Shown: positions 1 through 12,847 of the stretch, piece after piece
Layout: every line of letters begins with the position of its first letter
Position numbering within the stretch: position 1 is the stretch's first letter
DNA from: Bradyrhizobium sp. C9
GTDB lineage: Bacteria; Pseudomonadota; Alphaproteobacteria; Rhizobiales; Xanthobacteraceae
Assembly: GCF_002532045.1 (NCBI RefSeq)
Contig: NZ_NWTG01000011.1
Span: forward strand, 10,001 to 74,000
Reading direction: 5' to 3'
DNA: 64,000 nt
Notes under the pieces: model-generated
What the model was told of the DNA's origin: nothing
Database searches by the model: none
The model's input: only the letters and a program-made list of their open reading frames with translations
Program-made: the position numbers and the translations under genes

Positions 1-540
1 CGGTACTGGTTCACTATCGGTCGCTGAGGAGTACTTAGGCTTGGAGGGTGGTCCCCCCGTGTTCAGACAGGATTACACGTGTCCCGCCTTACTCGTGGAT
101 ACATCATCGCATTACTCGTACGGGGCTATCACCCTCTGAGGCCCAGCTTTCCTGACTGGTTCCGATTGTCTTTGATGTATCACTGGCCTGGTCCGCGTTC
201 GCTCGCCACTACTAACGGAGTCTCGATTGATGTCCTTTCCTCCAGGTACTTAGATGTTTCAGTTCCCTGGGTTTGCTTAAAACCTCCTATTTTATTCGGA
301 AGTCTCATACCTTCTCTTGATAACCGGAAATCCAAAACCTCGCGGTTTGATTTCTTCCATTTCTGGTCGAACCCCAAAACACAAGGTCTTGGAGTTCCGG
401 CTATCGAAGGTGGGTTTCCCCATTCGGAAATCCGTGGATCAAAGCTTCTTCGCAGCTCCCCACGGCTTATCGCAGCGTAGCACGTCCTTCATCGCCTCTC
501 AGCGCCAAGGCATCCACCGAACACCCTTAAGGCACTTGAT
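1..540 (-). rRNA. rrl: 23S ribosomal RNA, 5' part (truncated by window start)
   Basis: The reverse complement begins with the conserved 23S 5' region (AAGTGCCTTAAGGG, then TTCGGTGGATGCCTTGGC and the GCGATGAAGGACGTG block at about 530-475). It continues without break to position 1, so only roughly the first 540 nt are present. It follows 16S, tRNA-Ile and tRNA-Ala in the usual order on the same strand. The exact mature 5' end is uncertain by about 10 nt. The plus-strand open frames here are chance reads through rRNA. Confidence 0.95.
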
Positions 541-961
541 TGCTCTCATTATCAATGTCCACACACTCGGCAGAATGTTGTCTGCACAATTGCCACTGAA
601 GGCGCGCATCCTCGATGAATGCGATTGCACAGCCGGACATTGACTAGAAAGACCAGCTTGCTTCTTAAGATCGGCCCGATAGCGAGGCGGTCAAGCTTCG
701 CTACAAAGATCGTTTTACAACTCGCTCATCTCACTCATCTTGCGATGAGCTGCGATGCGCGAGCGCCGAAAACGATCTGGAGATTAGGAATGGTACCCGC
801 GAATTGCTTCGCAGATCCAAACTCGGATCGATCTCCTCTTTACGATGTCAGAAAACACGCACGTCACCGTCCATCCGGACCAATGAGTGCGAAGTGATGT
901 TTCGCGGACGATTTGAACAAGGCCTTTCAAGCAAGGCGCACTGTCGAGCTTCAATTCCATC
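541..961 (-). other. tRNA-Ala to 23S internal transcribed spacer
   Basis: This is the gene-free spacer between the tRNA-Ala and the 23S 5' end of the rRNA operon. It is part of the primary transcript and should hold processing stems and an antiterminator, but I could not pin those down with confidence. I see no protein gene in it. Confidence 0.7.
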
Positions 962-1037
962 TGGTGGAGCCAGACGGGATCGAACCGACGACCTCATGCT
1001 TGCAAAGCACGCGCTCTCCCAGCTGAGCTATGGCCCC
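962..1037 (-). tRNA. tRNA-Ala (anticodon TGC)
   Basis: A 76-nt cloverleaf on the minus strand. It starts GGGGCCATAGCTCAG, has the anticodon loop CTTTGCAAG (anticodon TGC) and the T-loop GGTTCGATCC, and ends with an encoded CCA. It sits in the 16S-23S spacer, as in most alphaproteobacteria. Confidence 0.97.
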
Positions 1038-1072
1038 GTACCAGAAGACGAATGCTCCGCACTCGATCAAAA

Positions 1073-1149
1073 TGGTGGGCCTGGGAAGACTTGAACTTCC
1101 GACCTCACGCTTATCAAGCGCGCGCTCTAACCAACTGAGCTACAAGCCC
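1073..1149 (-). tRNA. tRNA-Ile (anticodon GAT)
   Basis: A 77-nt cloverleaf on the minus strand. It starts GGGCTTGTAGCTCAG, has the anticodon loop CTTGATAAG (anticodon GAT), and its acceptor 3' strand CAGGCCCACCA pairs with the 5' GGGCTTG. It lies between 16S and tRNA-Ala in the rRNA operon spacer. Confidence 0.97.
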
Positions 1150-1350
1150 CTAACACGAGGGACATGCCGGCGCGCACCCGACGTGACGTCGGTGCGTCGC
1201 ACAGCGCTCAGCCCTGGCGCGTGTTCGTCCGCGAAGAAAGAGAAACGAAGACGGCGAAATCCCGCCAATGGAGCTCAACAATCCTGAAACTGTTGGCCCC
1301 TGAATGTTTCTAAAACGGTTCGATAGTGAGCGTGAGCTCGCTGAAGAACC

Positions 1351-2849
<1,499 letters not shown>

Positions 2850-3260
2850 GACTTGAACTTTTGAACCGGCTGATCACAACGTTTGACGAGGTCCCACCAT
2901 TCTTCGCCGACCGAAGTCTGCGAGCTGCCTGCGATTCACATCGCTGGCAACGATGGTGTAACCTTTAAAACGTGTACCGCCGAAGTCTTTCGTCCACCCT
3001 CAGAAAGTCAAAAGCCGAAGCTTTCAAGTATTCCGAGAGACGCAAGGACTCCGCCGTCCACGTTTCTCTTTCTTCATCTTCACTTGTCAAACAGCCCGGG
3101 ATCCGATGACCCCACACCCTTAGAGGGTGGTTCTACCCTTCACTGACCGACAGTGAACCTCAACCGATTTATGTCGGCTGTTGTGTCACTCATCTAAGTG
3201 AGGAGCATCAGAGGCGCGTTCGCTCGCCTTGGTCAGTGACCCGGCGGCGCCGCGCTCAGT
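2850..3260 (-). other. rRNA operon leader with boxA-like element
   Basis: This is the transcribed leader between the rrn promoter and the mature 16S 5' end. At 3085-3093 the minus strand reads TGTTTGACA, which resembles the boxA antiterminator of proteobacterial rRNA leaders. The rest of the leader presumably holds the 5' half of the 16S processing stem. I see no protein gene here. Confidence 0.5.
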
Positions 3261-3266
3261 GGTTGG

Positions 3267-3309
3267 TTTATAGTCCCCACCCCTCGGGATTGTCAACGGC
3301 CATTGTCAA
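3267..3309 (-). promoter_or_regulatory. rRNA operon promoter, with a second upstream -35
   Basis: On the minus strand a consensus TTGACA (3291-3296) is followed after exactly 18 bp by TATAAA (3267-3272). A second perfect TTGACA lies at 3304-3309, only 7 bp upstream of the first (3297-3303 between). Transcription would start near 3260 and run through the leader into 16S. The strength of the match fits a growth-rate-controlled rrn promoter. Confidence 0.75.
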
Positions 3310-3855
3310 CAAATCGTCGCACGCCCAAATCCTGTGTGCAGTGCGGAAAAATTCCCGTATTTTCCACGGCTTAGGTGAGCGGTAAAAATTCGCAAGCCGA
3401 CGCGCGCGGCAAAAAACTTTAAAAAAAGTTTGTCGTCGAGGGGCTCGTGAGGCCCTCCGGAACGGGTTCCCCGGCGCCCCAGACCGGGCGGTGGCATCGA
3501 CCTGCTTCAGGAAGCTTTTCCACTTCAAACGCCGCACTTGAGCCACAATCCTGCGACGTTCTGGCTATAAGAGATGCATTGAACCGCTCGTAACCTGTGG
3601 GGGCACGGGTGGTTTTTCAGGGGGACCAGGCGATTTTCTCCAAGAACCCGTCGCCTCTTCCCTTCGCGGCCGAGCAACATCGAGAGATCTGCACACCATT
3701 GACGTTCGAGATCGCGGCTAGCTAATGGCCATCGGCTTCTCGATTTCGATGCGTGTGGCTCGCCACACTGCCGAGATTCTTCTTCGGAGGATCAAGGTGG
3801 GGACGAGGACGAGCAGAGGTCGATCGCAGTTGCTGGAATTTGGGGGGATATCGGG
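3310..3855. other. Gene-free region between rrn promoter and M23 peptidase
   Basis: I see no convincing gene in this region. It contains an A/T tract near 3412-3431 that could act as an upstream element for the rrn promoter, and it must also contain the plus-strand promoter of the peptidase gene. The short minus-strand frames here lack ribosome binding sites and family resemblance. Confidence 0.5.
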
Positions 3856-5919
3856 TTGAGCCAACGGGCGTCACGCGGAAGCGGTAATGGGCGCGAGACC
3901 GGGATGATCGATCTCGGTCACGAACCGCCGCTTTCAGTCGACGGCACCGAGGCTGCGGTGATCGATCGCCGCCGTGTCTCCGTCCAATGGTTCAGCGGCA
4001 CCATTCTGACCGGACTATGTGGCGCGGCCCTGATCGGCGGCGCCGTTTTTGCCTCGCTCGATGGCGAGATGACCTTCGCCAAGGTGCCGGAGCGCGTCGA
4101 GGGCGCGCTGCGCGGCGCCTTCACCGGCAATGATCGCGTCGTCAGCCTGCACAAGGGCGACCGCCTGCCGCCGCCGAGCGAATCCTCCGCCTCCCGCAGC
4201 CTGGTGCGCGTGTCGACCGTGACCCGCGTCGGCAATCGCGACGTGATGCGGGTGCGGCCCTTCATCCGGATTTCCGGCAATCTCTCGATGACCACGAGCG
4301 ACCTGTCGTCCAAGATTCCGGCGTTCAACGCGCAGCGTCTGCTGACCGATGTCGGATCCGACACGCCGGCGGCAGCCGAGGATCCGAATGCGGCCGACGC
4401 CGCCGAGCCCGACGCCGAGGTCTCTTTCGTCACCAAGGATCTCGGATCCGTGTTGCCGAAAGCCAAGCTCGCCGCCGTTGTCGCGCTCGACGACGTGCTG
4501 ATGCGGGTCCGCGACGCCGCCAATTGGCGCGGCTCCGGCGGTTCGGTGCGCTACGCTTCACTCGCCAATGCCGCGGCCGACGCCACCGGCGCCGGCCCCG
4601 ACATCAGGATGGCCTACGCTACCGAGGGCAACACCTCCGATCCCTATGCAGGCTTCGAGACCCGCGTGGTGCCGGAGAACGTCACCCTGCTGCCGAAGAC
4701 CAAGGAGCAGGTCACCGGCGGCAATCCGGTCGGTGAACGAGTTCACCTCGTCAAGAAGGGCGACAGCATCGGCTCGATCCTGCGCGATCAGGGCGCAACG
4801 CCCGACGAGGCGAAGGCGATCGCCGCAACGCTCGGCCCGCGCGGCCGCGACGGCGGGTTGAAGGAAGGTCAGAAGGTGCGAATCCTGATGGCGCCGTCAG
4901 CACCGGGCGCCCGGCTGCAACCCTATCGGGTGATCGTCGCCAACGACTCCGTCGTCGAAGCCGTTGCCGCGCTGTCCGATATCGGCAAATACGTTGCGGT
5001 CGACGTGCAGAGCATGAACACCACGACCGATACCGCCGACAATTCCAGCGACGATGACGAGGATGATGGCAGCGGCGTGCGGCTCTATCAGAGCATTTAC
5101 GAGACCGCACTGCGCAACAAGGTGCCGCCGACCGTCATCGACGACATGGTCAAGATCTACTCCTATGACGTCGATTTCCAGCGCAAGGTGCAGCCCGGCG
5201 ACTCGTTCGACGTGTTCTATGCCGGCGAGGATGAGGGCGTCACCAGCACCGAAAAGACCGAAGTGCTCTACGCCGCGCTGACCGTCGGCGGCGAAACCAA
5301 GAAGTATTACCGCTTCCAGAGCTCCGACGACGGCGTCGTCGACTACTATGACGAGACCGGCAAGAGCGCGAAGAAGTTCCTGGTTCGCAAGCCGGTCAAC
5401 AACGCGATCATGCGTTCGGGCTTCGGCGGCCGCCGCCATCCGATCCTCGGCTATGTGAAGATGCACACCGGCGTCGACTGGGCCACCGCCTATGGCACGC
5501 CGATCTTCGCCTCCGGCAACGGCGTGCTCGAGAAGGTCGGGTACGAGGGCGGTTACGGCAAATATATCCGCATCAAGCACTCCAACGGTTACGAGACGGC
5601 CTACGGCCACATGTCGGCCTTCGCCAAGGGCATGGAGATCGGCAAGAAGGTGCGGCAGGGCCAGGTGATCGGCTTCGTCGGCTCAACCGGCCAGTCGACC
5701 GGACCGCACGTCCACTACGAAATCCTGGTCAACGGCCGATTCGTCGACCCGATGCGCGTGAAACTGCCGCGTGGCCGCTCCCTCGAAGGCCCGATGCTGG
5801 CGAACTTCGAGAAGGCGCGCGACGGGATCGAAGCCCAGATGTCCAGCCGCGGCAGCTCGCGCATCGTCTCTGATGCCACCGGCAGCGCGCCGATGACGCG
5901 GTCCATCAGCAACCGCTGA
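3856..5919 (+). CDS. M23 family metallopeptidase (murein endopeptidase)
   Basis: This 687-residue, membrane-anchored peptidoglycan hydrolase probably cuts peptide cross-links in the periplasm. A hydrophobic segment lies near residues 48-70. The middle has a LysM/OapA-like region starting near 295 (HLVKKGDSIGSIL). The C-terminal LytM/M23 domain carries the zinc ligands in HTGVD (H537, D541), the HM of GHMS (H585) and the HVH motif (H618, H620). This layout resembles MepM. The first possible start is a TTG at 3856 behind a G-rich stretch; an ATG at 3904 (MIDLGHE) is an alternative. The C-terminal tail after the catalytic domain is rich in Ser and Arg. All active-site residues seem intact. Confidence 0.9.
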   Translation: MSQRASRGSGNGRETGMIDLGHEPPLSVDGTEAAVIDRRRVSVQWFSGTILTGLCGAALIGGAVFASLDGEMTFAKVPERVEGALRGAFTGNDRVVSLHKGDRLPPPSESSASRSLVRVSTVTRVGNRDVMRVRPFIRISGNLSMTTSDLSSKIPAFNAQRLLTDVGSDTPAAAEDPNAADAAEPDAEVSFVTKDLGSVLPKAKLAAVVALDDVLMRVRDAANWRGSGGSVRYASLANAAADATGAGPDIRMAYATEGNTSDPYAGFETRVVPENVTLLPKTKEQVTGGNPVGERVHLVKKGDSIGSILRDQGATPDEAKAIAATLGPRGRDGGLKEGQKVRILMAPSAPGARLQPYRVIVANDSVVEAVAALSDIGKYVAVDVQSMNTTTDTADNSSDDDEDDGSGVRLYQSIYETALRNKVPPTVIDDMVKIYSYDVDFQRKVQPGDSFDVFYAGEDEGVTSTEKTEVLYAALTVGGETKKYYRFQSSDDGVVDYYDETGKSAKKFLVRKPVNNAIMRSGFGGRRHPILGYVKMHTGVDWATAYGTPIFASGNGVLEKVGYEGGYGKYIRIKHSNGYETAYGHMSAFAKGMEIGKKVRQGQVIGFVGSTGQSTGPHVHYEILVNGRFVDPMRVKLPRGRSLEGPMLANFEKARDGIEAQMSSRGSSRIVSDATGSAPMTRSISNR

Positions 5920-6102
5920 TGATGCAAAAGGCCGGCTCGTCCGGCCGCGCAGATCCCATGAAGCACTGCCGACCCAGGTCAGATGCGACGCCGTTTCCGG
6001 GCCGTGACGTCGCCAATTTCAATAAATTTCGCGCACTGGGATGGGAACCCGAACGGCGATCATCCAGTTGATTCAGCAGTAAAACCTCCAATGGAGGGTG
6101 TC

Positions 6103-6465
6103 ATGGAGAACTGGACGAACGCAAAGTTGTGCGACGTCGCAAACCTGATCCTCGGCGCGATTCTTTTCCTGTCGCCGTGGCTATTCAAGTTCGACGCCGG
6201 AATGGTTTCCACCAACGCCCACATCGTCGGCCTCGTGATGGCGGTCCTTGCGATCGCCGCGCTCGCGGCATTCGCGGTCTGGGAGGAGTGGCTGAACCTC
6301 ATCGTCGGGCTTTGGGCGCTGGTCTCGCCCTGGGTCCTCGGATTCCAGGCAATGACCACCGCGACGACCGTGCACGTGGTGATCGGCATCGCCGTCGCGG
6401 TTCTTGCTGCGATCGAGCTCTGGGCGATGTCCCAGCATCCGCCCCGGCTCACAACGCACAGCTAA
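6103..6465 (+). CDS. SPW repeat integral membrane protein
   Basis: This 120-residue protein has about four transmembrane segments. It contains two copies of the Ser-Pro-Trp motif (SPWLFKF and SPWVLGF) that define the SPW repeat family, whose function is not known. I start it at the ATG at 6103 because a clean ribosome binding site, GGAGGG, lies just upstream at 6093-6098. The open frame extends further upstream but that part is hydrophilic and lacks such a site. It is a single gene between the peptidase and a small hypothetical protein. Confidence 0.8.
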   Translation: MENWTNAKLCDVANLILGAILFLSPWLFKFDAGMVSTNAHIVGLVMAVLAIAALAAFAVWEEWLNLIVGLWALVSPWVLGFQAMTTATTVHVVIGIAVAVLAAIELWAMSQHPPRLTTHS

Positions 6466-6561
6466 AGGCCTTGAAACGATGCGTCCCTCCCCGCTGGCGC
6501 GGATCGCCGGCGGGCGGGGGTTTAGCCGTGCTCACCGAAGATATCCAAAAGGATTTGCGCC

Positions 6562-6828
6562 ATGACCGGGCTCACCCGCGACGATGTGCTGAAGGCCGTC
6601 GGCCACGCCGACGATGTCACGATCGCCAGGATCATCGCATCCGGCGCCACGATCACCGAGCTCGCCGAAGCCCAGGCCTGGCTTGCCAATGACGAGCCGC
6701 TGATGAACGCCGGCAGGCCGCTGGCCACAGGCCGCGCTCGCGAGCTGGTCGATATCCTGTCCGAACTCGAACCCGCCGATGACGACGAGCCCGGTCAGCT
6801 CAGTCCACCGACCGTCCCGCAGGACTAG
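6562..6828 (+). CDS. Small conserved hypothetical protein
   Basis: This 88-residue soluble acidic protein is not one I can assign to a functional family. The sequence is mostly helical in character (TRDDVLKAVGHADD, ITELAEAQAWLAND) with a proline-rich acidic tail. An AAAGGA ribosome binding site precedes the ATG at good spacing. It is convergent with clpB, with a strong GC hairpin between the two genes. Proteins like this seem common in Bradyrhizobium, but I infer no role. Confidence 0.65.
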   Translation: MTGLTRDDVLKAVGHADDVTIARIIASGATITELAEAQAWLANDEPLMNAGRPLATGRARELVDILSELEPADDDEPGQLSPPTVPQD

Positions 6829-6841
6829 CCTGGACGACGAA

Positions 6842-6867
6842 GCCCTCCCCGCGACCGCGGGGAGGGC
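6842..6867. terminator. Hairpin between convergent genes
   Basis: A perfect 11-bp stem (GCCCTCCCCGC with its complement) and a 4-nt loop lies between the stop codons of the small hypothetical gene and clpB. It has no T tract on either side, so it may be a bidirectional terminator that needs Rho, or a transcript-stabilising stem. Confidence 0.45.
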
Positions 6868-6880
6868 CTCTGCACGCGTA

Positions 6881-9532
<2,652 letters not shown>

Positions 9533-9724
9533 TCGTTTTCCCTCGGCCTGCCATCGTCACCCATTCAGGCATGACAACGGCATCTTCATTGGGTTTTCCG
9601 CGGGCCGCGTTGACGTTCCTCAACCAGCCTCTGGTCGTCGCCATCATTTTTCAGGCTTGCCGCAGATGTGGGCACTTGGTTCCGAAACGGAAGAGCCACG
9701 GTCTGCGATTTTGCCCGGTGGTGC

Positions 9725-10288
9725 TCAGCGCCGCACGATGGCGACAAGGTAGCGGCAGGGCTGAGCAGTTTCGTTACGGAAGACGATGTCCGACGGCGGC
9801 CCGAGCTCGACGCGGTCACCCGCAGCGAGTTCATGGCGCTCCGCCCCTTCCATCAAGGTGAGGCGGCCGCTGATCACCCACACCACCTGGCGGACCAGGT
9901 GATAGGCGCTGGCCGGGAAGCCGGCTTCCTGCCTGGCAGGCAGCTCGACTTCCACTAATTCCAGCGGATTGGCTGGATGCAGGAACACCTGCCGCCGCAG
10001 ATAGGCTGCCTTCGGATCGCGCCACACCGGCTGATCCTTGGCCCGCTGCAGGCGGGAACTGTGTGAGGCAATCTCGAACAGCGCGGCCATGGTCAGGCCA
10101 TAGGCCGTGGCAATCCGCGACAGCGTCGCCGCCGTCGGGCTGGCCTCGGCCCGCTCGATCTTGCTCAGCATGGCCTTGGACACGCCGGCCCGCCCGGCGA
10201 GTTCCGCCAGCGACCAACCGCGCCCTTCCCGCTCGGCGCGAACCCGCCGCCCGAGAGCCTCATCGGCTTTGTCTTCTATAATTGACAT
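9725..10288 (-). CDS. XRE family transcriptional regulator with cupin domain
   Basis: A 187-residue DNA-binding regulator. The N-terminal helix-turn-helix (about 12-67, including LAGRAGVSKAMLSKIERAEA) is followed by a C-terminal cupin sensor domain (about 105-185). This layout is common in regulators of amine and amino-acid catabolism. It is divergent from the acetyltransferase gene with 56 bp between the starts. The ATG at 10288 directly abuts an inverted repeat that also overlaps the likely -10, which suggests autoregulation and a very short or absent leader. The effector is unknown. Confidence 0.9.
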   Translation of the reverse strand: MSIIEDKADEALGRRVRAEREGRGWSLAELAGRAGVSKAMLSKIERAEASPTAATLSRIATAYGLTMAALFEIASHSSRLQRAKDQPVWRDPKAAYLRRQVFLHPANPLELVEVELPARQEAGFPASAYHLVRQVVWVISGRLTLMEGAERHELAAGDRVELGPPSDIVFRNETAQPCRYLVAIVRR

Positions 10289-10311
10289 ACCGTCTTATAT
10301 AGTGGACGGTA
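10288..10311. promoter_or_regulatory. Inverted repeat operator in XRE / GNAT divergent promoter
   Basis: TACCGTC (10288-10294) and GACGGTA (10305-10311) form a 7-bp inverted repeat around a 10-bp A/T-rich centre containing TATATA. It lies between the divergent starts and touches the start codon of the XRE gene, so it is a good candidate for that regulator's own binding site. No experiment supports this. Confidence 0.55.
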
Positions 10312-10344
10312 GGGAGCATTCAAGAGGCCCGTCGAGGAACGACC

Positions 10345-10860
10345 ATGATTATCCGCCCCGCCACCGAGCAGGACATTCCCGCGATCACCGCTATCTTCAA
10401 TGAGGCGGTCGCCAACTCGAACGCGATCTGGACCGAGAAGCAGGATTCCGACGCCGAGCGACTGGCCTGGATGAAGGCGCGGCTGGCGCTGGGCTACCCG
10501 GTGCTGGTCGCGGCCGAAGGGCCTGTGGTGCTCGGGTACGGCACGTTCGGCGATTTCCGGGCCTTCCCGGGTTACCGCTACAGCGTCGAGCATAGCGTCT
10601 ATATCCACGCCGATCATCGCGGCCGCGGCCTCGGGCGCGTCATTGTCGACGAGCTCATCGCCGCGGCCACCGCGCTCGGCAAGCACGTCATGATCGCCGG
10701 CATCGACGGCGGCAATCCCGCCTCGCTCCGGCTGCACGCGCAGGCCGGCTTTGTCGAGGTCGCGCGGATGCCGGAGGTCGGGCGCAAGTTCGGCCGCTGG
10801 CTCGATCTCGTGTTCATGCAGCGCGGGCTGGACGCCCCGGGCGCGGCGCGGCCCGACTAG
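10345..10860 (+). CDS. GNAT family N-acetyltransferase (phosphinothricin/amino-acid acetyltransferase type)
   Basis: This 171-residue protein should transfer an acetyl group from acetyl-CoA to an amino group. The acetyl-CoA loop is visible as HRGRGLGR (residues about 91-98), and the full-length GNAT fold runs from MIIRPATEQD to the C-terminal FGRWLDLVFMQR. The FxEAV, FPGYRYSVEHSVYI and GKHVMIAGIDGGN segments match the Pat/MnaT/YncA group, which acetylate methionine derivatives or phosphinothricin. It is divergent from the XRE-cupin regulator, which probably controls it. The natural substrate cannot be read from sequence. Confidence 0.9.
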   Translation: MIIRPATEQDIPAITAIFNEAVANSNAIWTEKQDSDAERLAWMKARLALGYPVLVAAEGPVVLGYGTFGDFRAFPGYRYSVEHSVYIHADHRGRGLGRVIVDELIAAATALGKHVMIAGIDGGNPASLRLHAQAGFVEVARMPEVGRKFGRWLDLVFMQRGLDAPGAARPD

Positions 10861-10916
10861 CTGCCTTGGCATTGGCGACGGTTCTCCTCGCGCACCAAAC
10901 AGGCTAGAGCGAGCAG

Positions 10917-11699
10917 ATGGACACGATGCACACTTCTTCCGCCCGGATCACCGGCATCTACCGCTATCCCGTCAAGGGTCTGACGCCCGAGGCCCTGTCC
11001 CACGCCGAGCTCAAGGTCGGCGAGACGCTGCGCTCGGATCGCCGTTATGCGATCGAGAACGGCCCAAGCGGTTTCGATCCGGCGACGCCGAAGTGGCTGC
11101 CGAAGCCGCATTTCCTGATGCTGCAGCGGGACGAGTGGCTGGCGCCGCTGCGCGCCCAATTCGACGACGACAGCCACGTGCTGACGTTACGCCGGGACGG
11201 CGCGATGGTGGCGCAGGGCGATCTCGATACGGAAGCCGGGCGCGCGGCGATCGAGCGCTATTTCGCCGATCGCCACGCCGGCCAGATCAAGGGGCCGCCC
11301 AAGGTGCTGGTGAGCGCCGGGCACAGTTTTTCCGACGTGCCGCGCAAAGTGGTCTCGATCATCAATCTGGCGAGCCTGCGGGCGATCGAGCAGATGGTGC
11401 ATGCACCGGTGCATCCCTTGCGCTTTCGCGCCAACCTCTATGTCGAGGGTTGGCCGGCATGGCATGAGGCCAGCCTGCTCGACCAGACCATTGCGATCGG
11501 CAGCGCGCGGGCAAAAGTTGTGAAGCGGATCACACGTTGTGCTGCGGTCAATGTCGATCCCGACACCGGCGCGCGCGATCTCTCGGTCCCGAACACGCTG
11601 ATGCAGCGCTTCGGCAACAACGAATGTGGCATCTACGCCGAGATCATCAGCGACGGCGGCGCGGCCGTCGGCGACACGATTGCTGCGGAACCGCACTAG
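10917..11699 (+). CDS. MOSC domain-containing protein
   Basis: This 260-residue protein has an N-terminal MOSC beta-barrel domain (GIYRYPVKGLTPEAL at about 14) and a C-terminal MOSC domain with the conserved cysteine in RITRCAAVNVDPDTG. The family includes sulfur carriers and molybdenum-cofactor amidoxime reductases such as YcbX. The cysteine and the following aspartate fit the cofactor-binding site. The start could be the ATG at 10917 or the one at 10926. It stands alone after the acetyltransferase, without ferredoxin or reductase domains, so a partner electron donor would be needed. Confidence 0.85.
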   Translation: MDTMHTSSARITGIYRYPVKGLTPEALSHAELKVGETLRSDRRYAIENGPSGFDPATPKWLPKPHFLMLQRDEWLAPLRAQFDDDSHVLTLRRDGAMVAQGDLDTEAGRAAIERYFADRHAGQIKGPPKVLVSAGHSFSDVPRKVVSIINLASLRAIEQMVHAPVHPLRFRANLYVEGWPAWHEASLLDQTIAIGSARAKVVKRITRCAAVNVDPDTGARDLSVPNTLMQRFGNNECGIYAEIISDGGAAVGDTIAAEPH

Positions 11700-11833
11700 G
11701 TCACGCCAGGTTTCGTATTCCTTGAAGACGGCATAAACGTGCATCGCATTGCAATGTTCGGTTGCGTGCAATAGACTTCACTCGACATTTTGAATTGCAG
11801 CAAATTTGTCGAAATTGATTGCACGGGGTTGCC

Positions 11834-12766
11834 ATGAGCATGATCATGGTTTCGTACCGGCGGGTCGATCAGGACACAGCGGGCCGCATCGCCGACCATC
11901 TGATCGAGAAGTACGGTGAGAAATCCGTCTTCTTCGACGTCAACAGCATTCGCACCGGCGCCAACTTCGTCGACCGGATCGCCAAGGCCATCGTCGCCTG
12001 CGACATCGTCATCGCGGTGATCGGTCCGCATTGGATCGGCAAGACCGACGATGGGAAACCTGCGCGTCTGGAGGATCCCGCAGATTCCGTGCGCTTCGAG
12101 ATCGAAACGGCGCTGAAGCACAACAAGACGCTGCTGCCGCTGCTGGTGAACGGTGCAACCATGCCGGAGGCCGCCGAGTTGCCGGAATCGCTTCGCTTCC
12201 TGCACTTCTGCAACGCCGCCCGGGTCGACTCGGGTCAGGATTTTCGCATGCACATGACCCGCCTGATCGATACGATCAACGAGGTCCTGGGTGAGGCCGG
12301 GCGATCGCCGGTGCGTGAAGTTTCGCCGATCAAGCGCTACTGGAAGTACGGCGCAGGACTCGCCGCCGCGGCATTGGCGCTGGCCGTCTGGACCGTCGGG
12401 CCCGCGTTCGAACATACCGTGGTGAAGTCAGGCGGACAGGACGATCAGACCACCGTCGGACGCACGACGCCGCCCGCCGTTCCGGCCTCCGTCACGCAGC
12501 GCGCCAAGGCGCATGACGGCTTTCTCTTTCCCGATTCCGATCGACGATTTCTGAGTGAGGCCGATCTCAAGGACATGTCGGCGATCGAGCTGCGCATCGC
12601 GCGAAACGAGATTTTCGCGCGGCATGGCCGGTTCTTCAAGGATCAGGTGCTCGCGAACTACTTCTCGCAATTCGCCTGGTATCAACCCGCTGCGGTCGAA
12701 GTCCCCCTGAGCAACCTCGAGACGACCAACGTCGACACGATCGAGGCGAAGGAGCACGAGAAGTGA
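11834..12766 (+). CDS. TIR domain membrane protein with C-terminal YARHG domain
   Basis: A 310-residue protein with three parts. Residues 1-150 form a TIR domain (MVSYRRVDQD at the start; the RFEIETAL segment at 87-94 carries E89/E91, where NAD-cleaving TIRs have the catalytic glutamate). Residues about 170-190 form one transmembrane helix. After a Pro/Thr linker comes a YARHG domain (about 228-285, core IARNEIFARHGRFF). The layout places TIR in the cytoplasm and YARHG outside. I start at the ATG at 11834 after an ACGGGG ribosome binding site; a TTG at 11819 is the upstream limit. TIR proteins take part in signalling and phage defence; the role here is unknown. Confidence 0.85.
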   Translation: MSMIMVSYRRVDQDTAGRIADHLIEKYGEKSVFFDVNSIRTGANFVDRIAKAIVACDIVIAVIGPHWIGKTDDGKPARLEDPADSVRFEIETALKHNKTLLPLLVNGATMPEAAELPESLRFLHFCNAARVDSGQDFRMHMTRLIDTINEVLGEAGRSPVREVSPIKRYWKYGAGLAAAALALAVWTVGPAFEHTVVKSGGQDDQTTVGRTTPPAVPASVTQRAKAHDGFLFPDSDRRFLSEADLKDMSAIELRIARNEIFARHGRFFKDQVLANYFSQFAWYQPAAVEVPLSNLETTNVDTIEAKEHEK

Positions 12767-12806
12767 GGCCAGCCGGCAGTATCGGTTGACCTCGCACCGC
12801 GTGTGA

Positions 12807-12836
12807 CCACCTCCTCCATTCTCAGGGGAGAGGTGG
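12807..12836. terminator. Hairpin between convergent TIR and CHAP-like genes
   Basis: CCACCTC (12807-12813) and GAGGTGG (12830-12836) form an inverted repeat, with extra pairing inside, between the two convergent stop codons. It has no clear T tract, so termination is plausible but unproven. Confidence 0.35.
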
Positions 12837-12847
12837 CCAGTCCCCGA

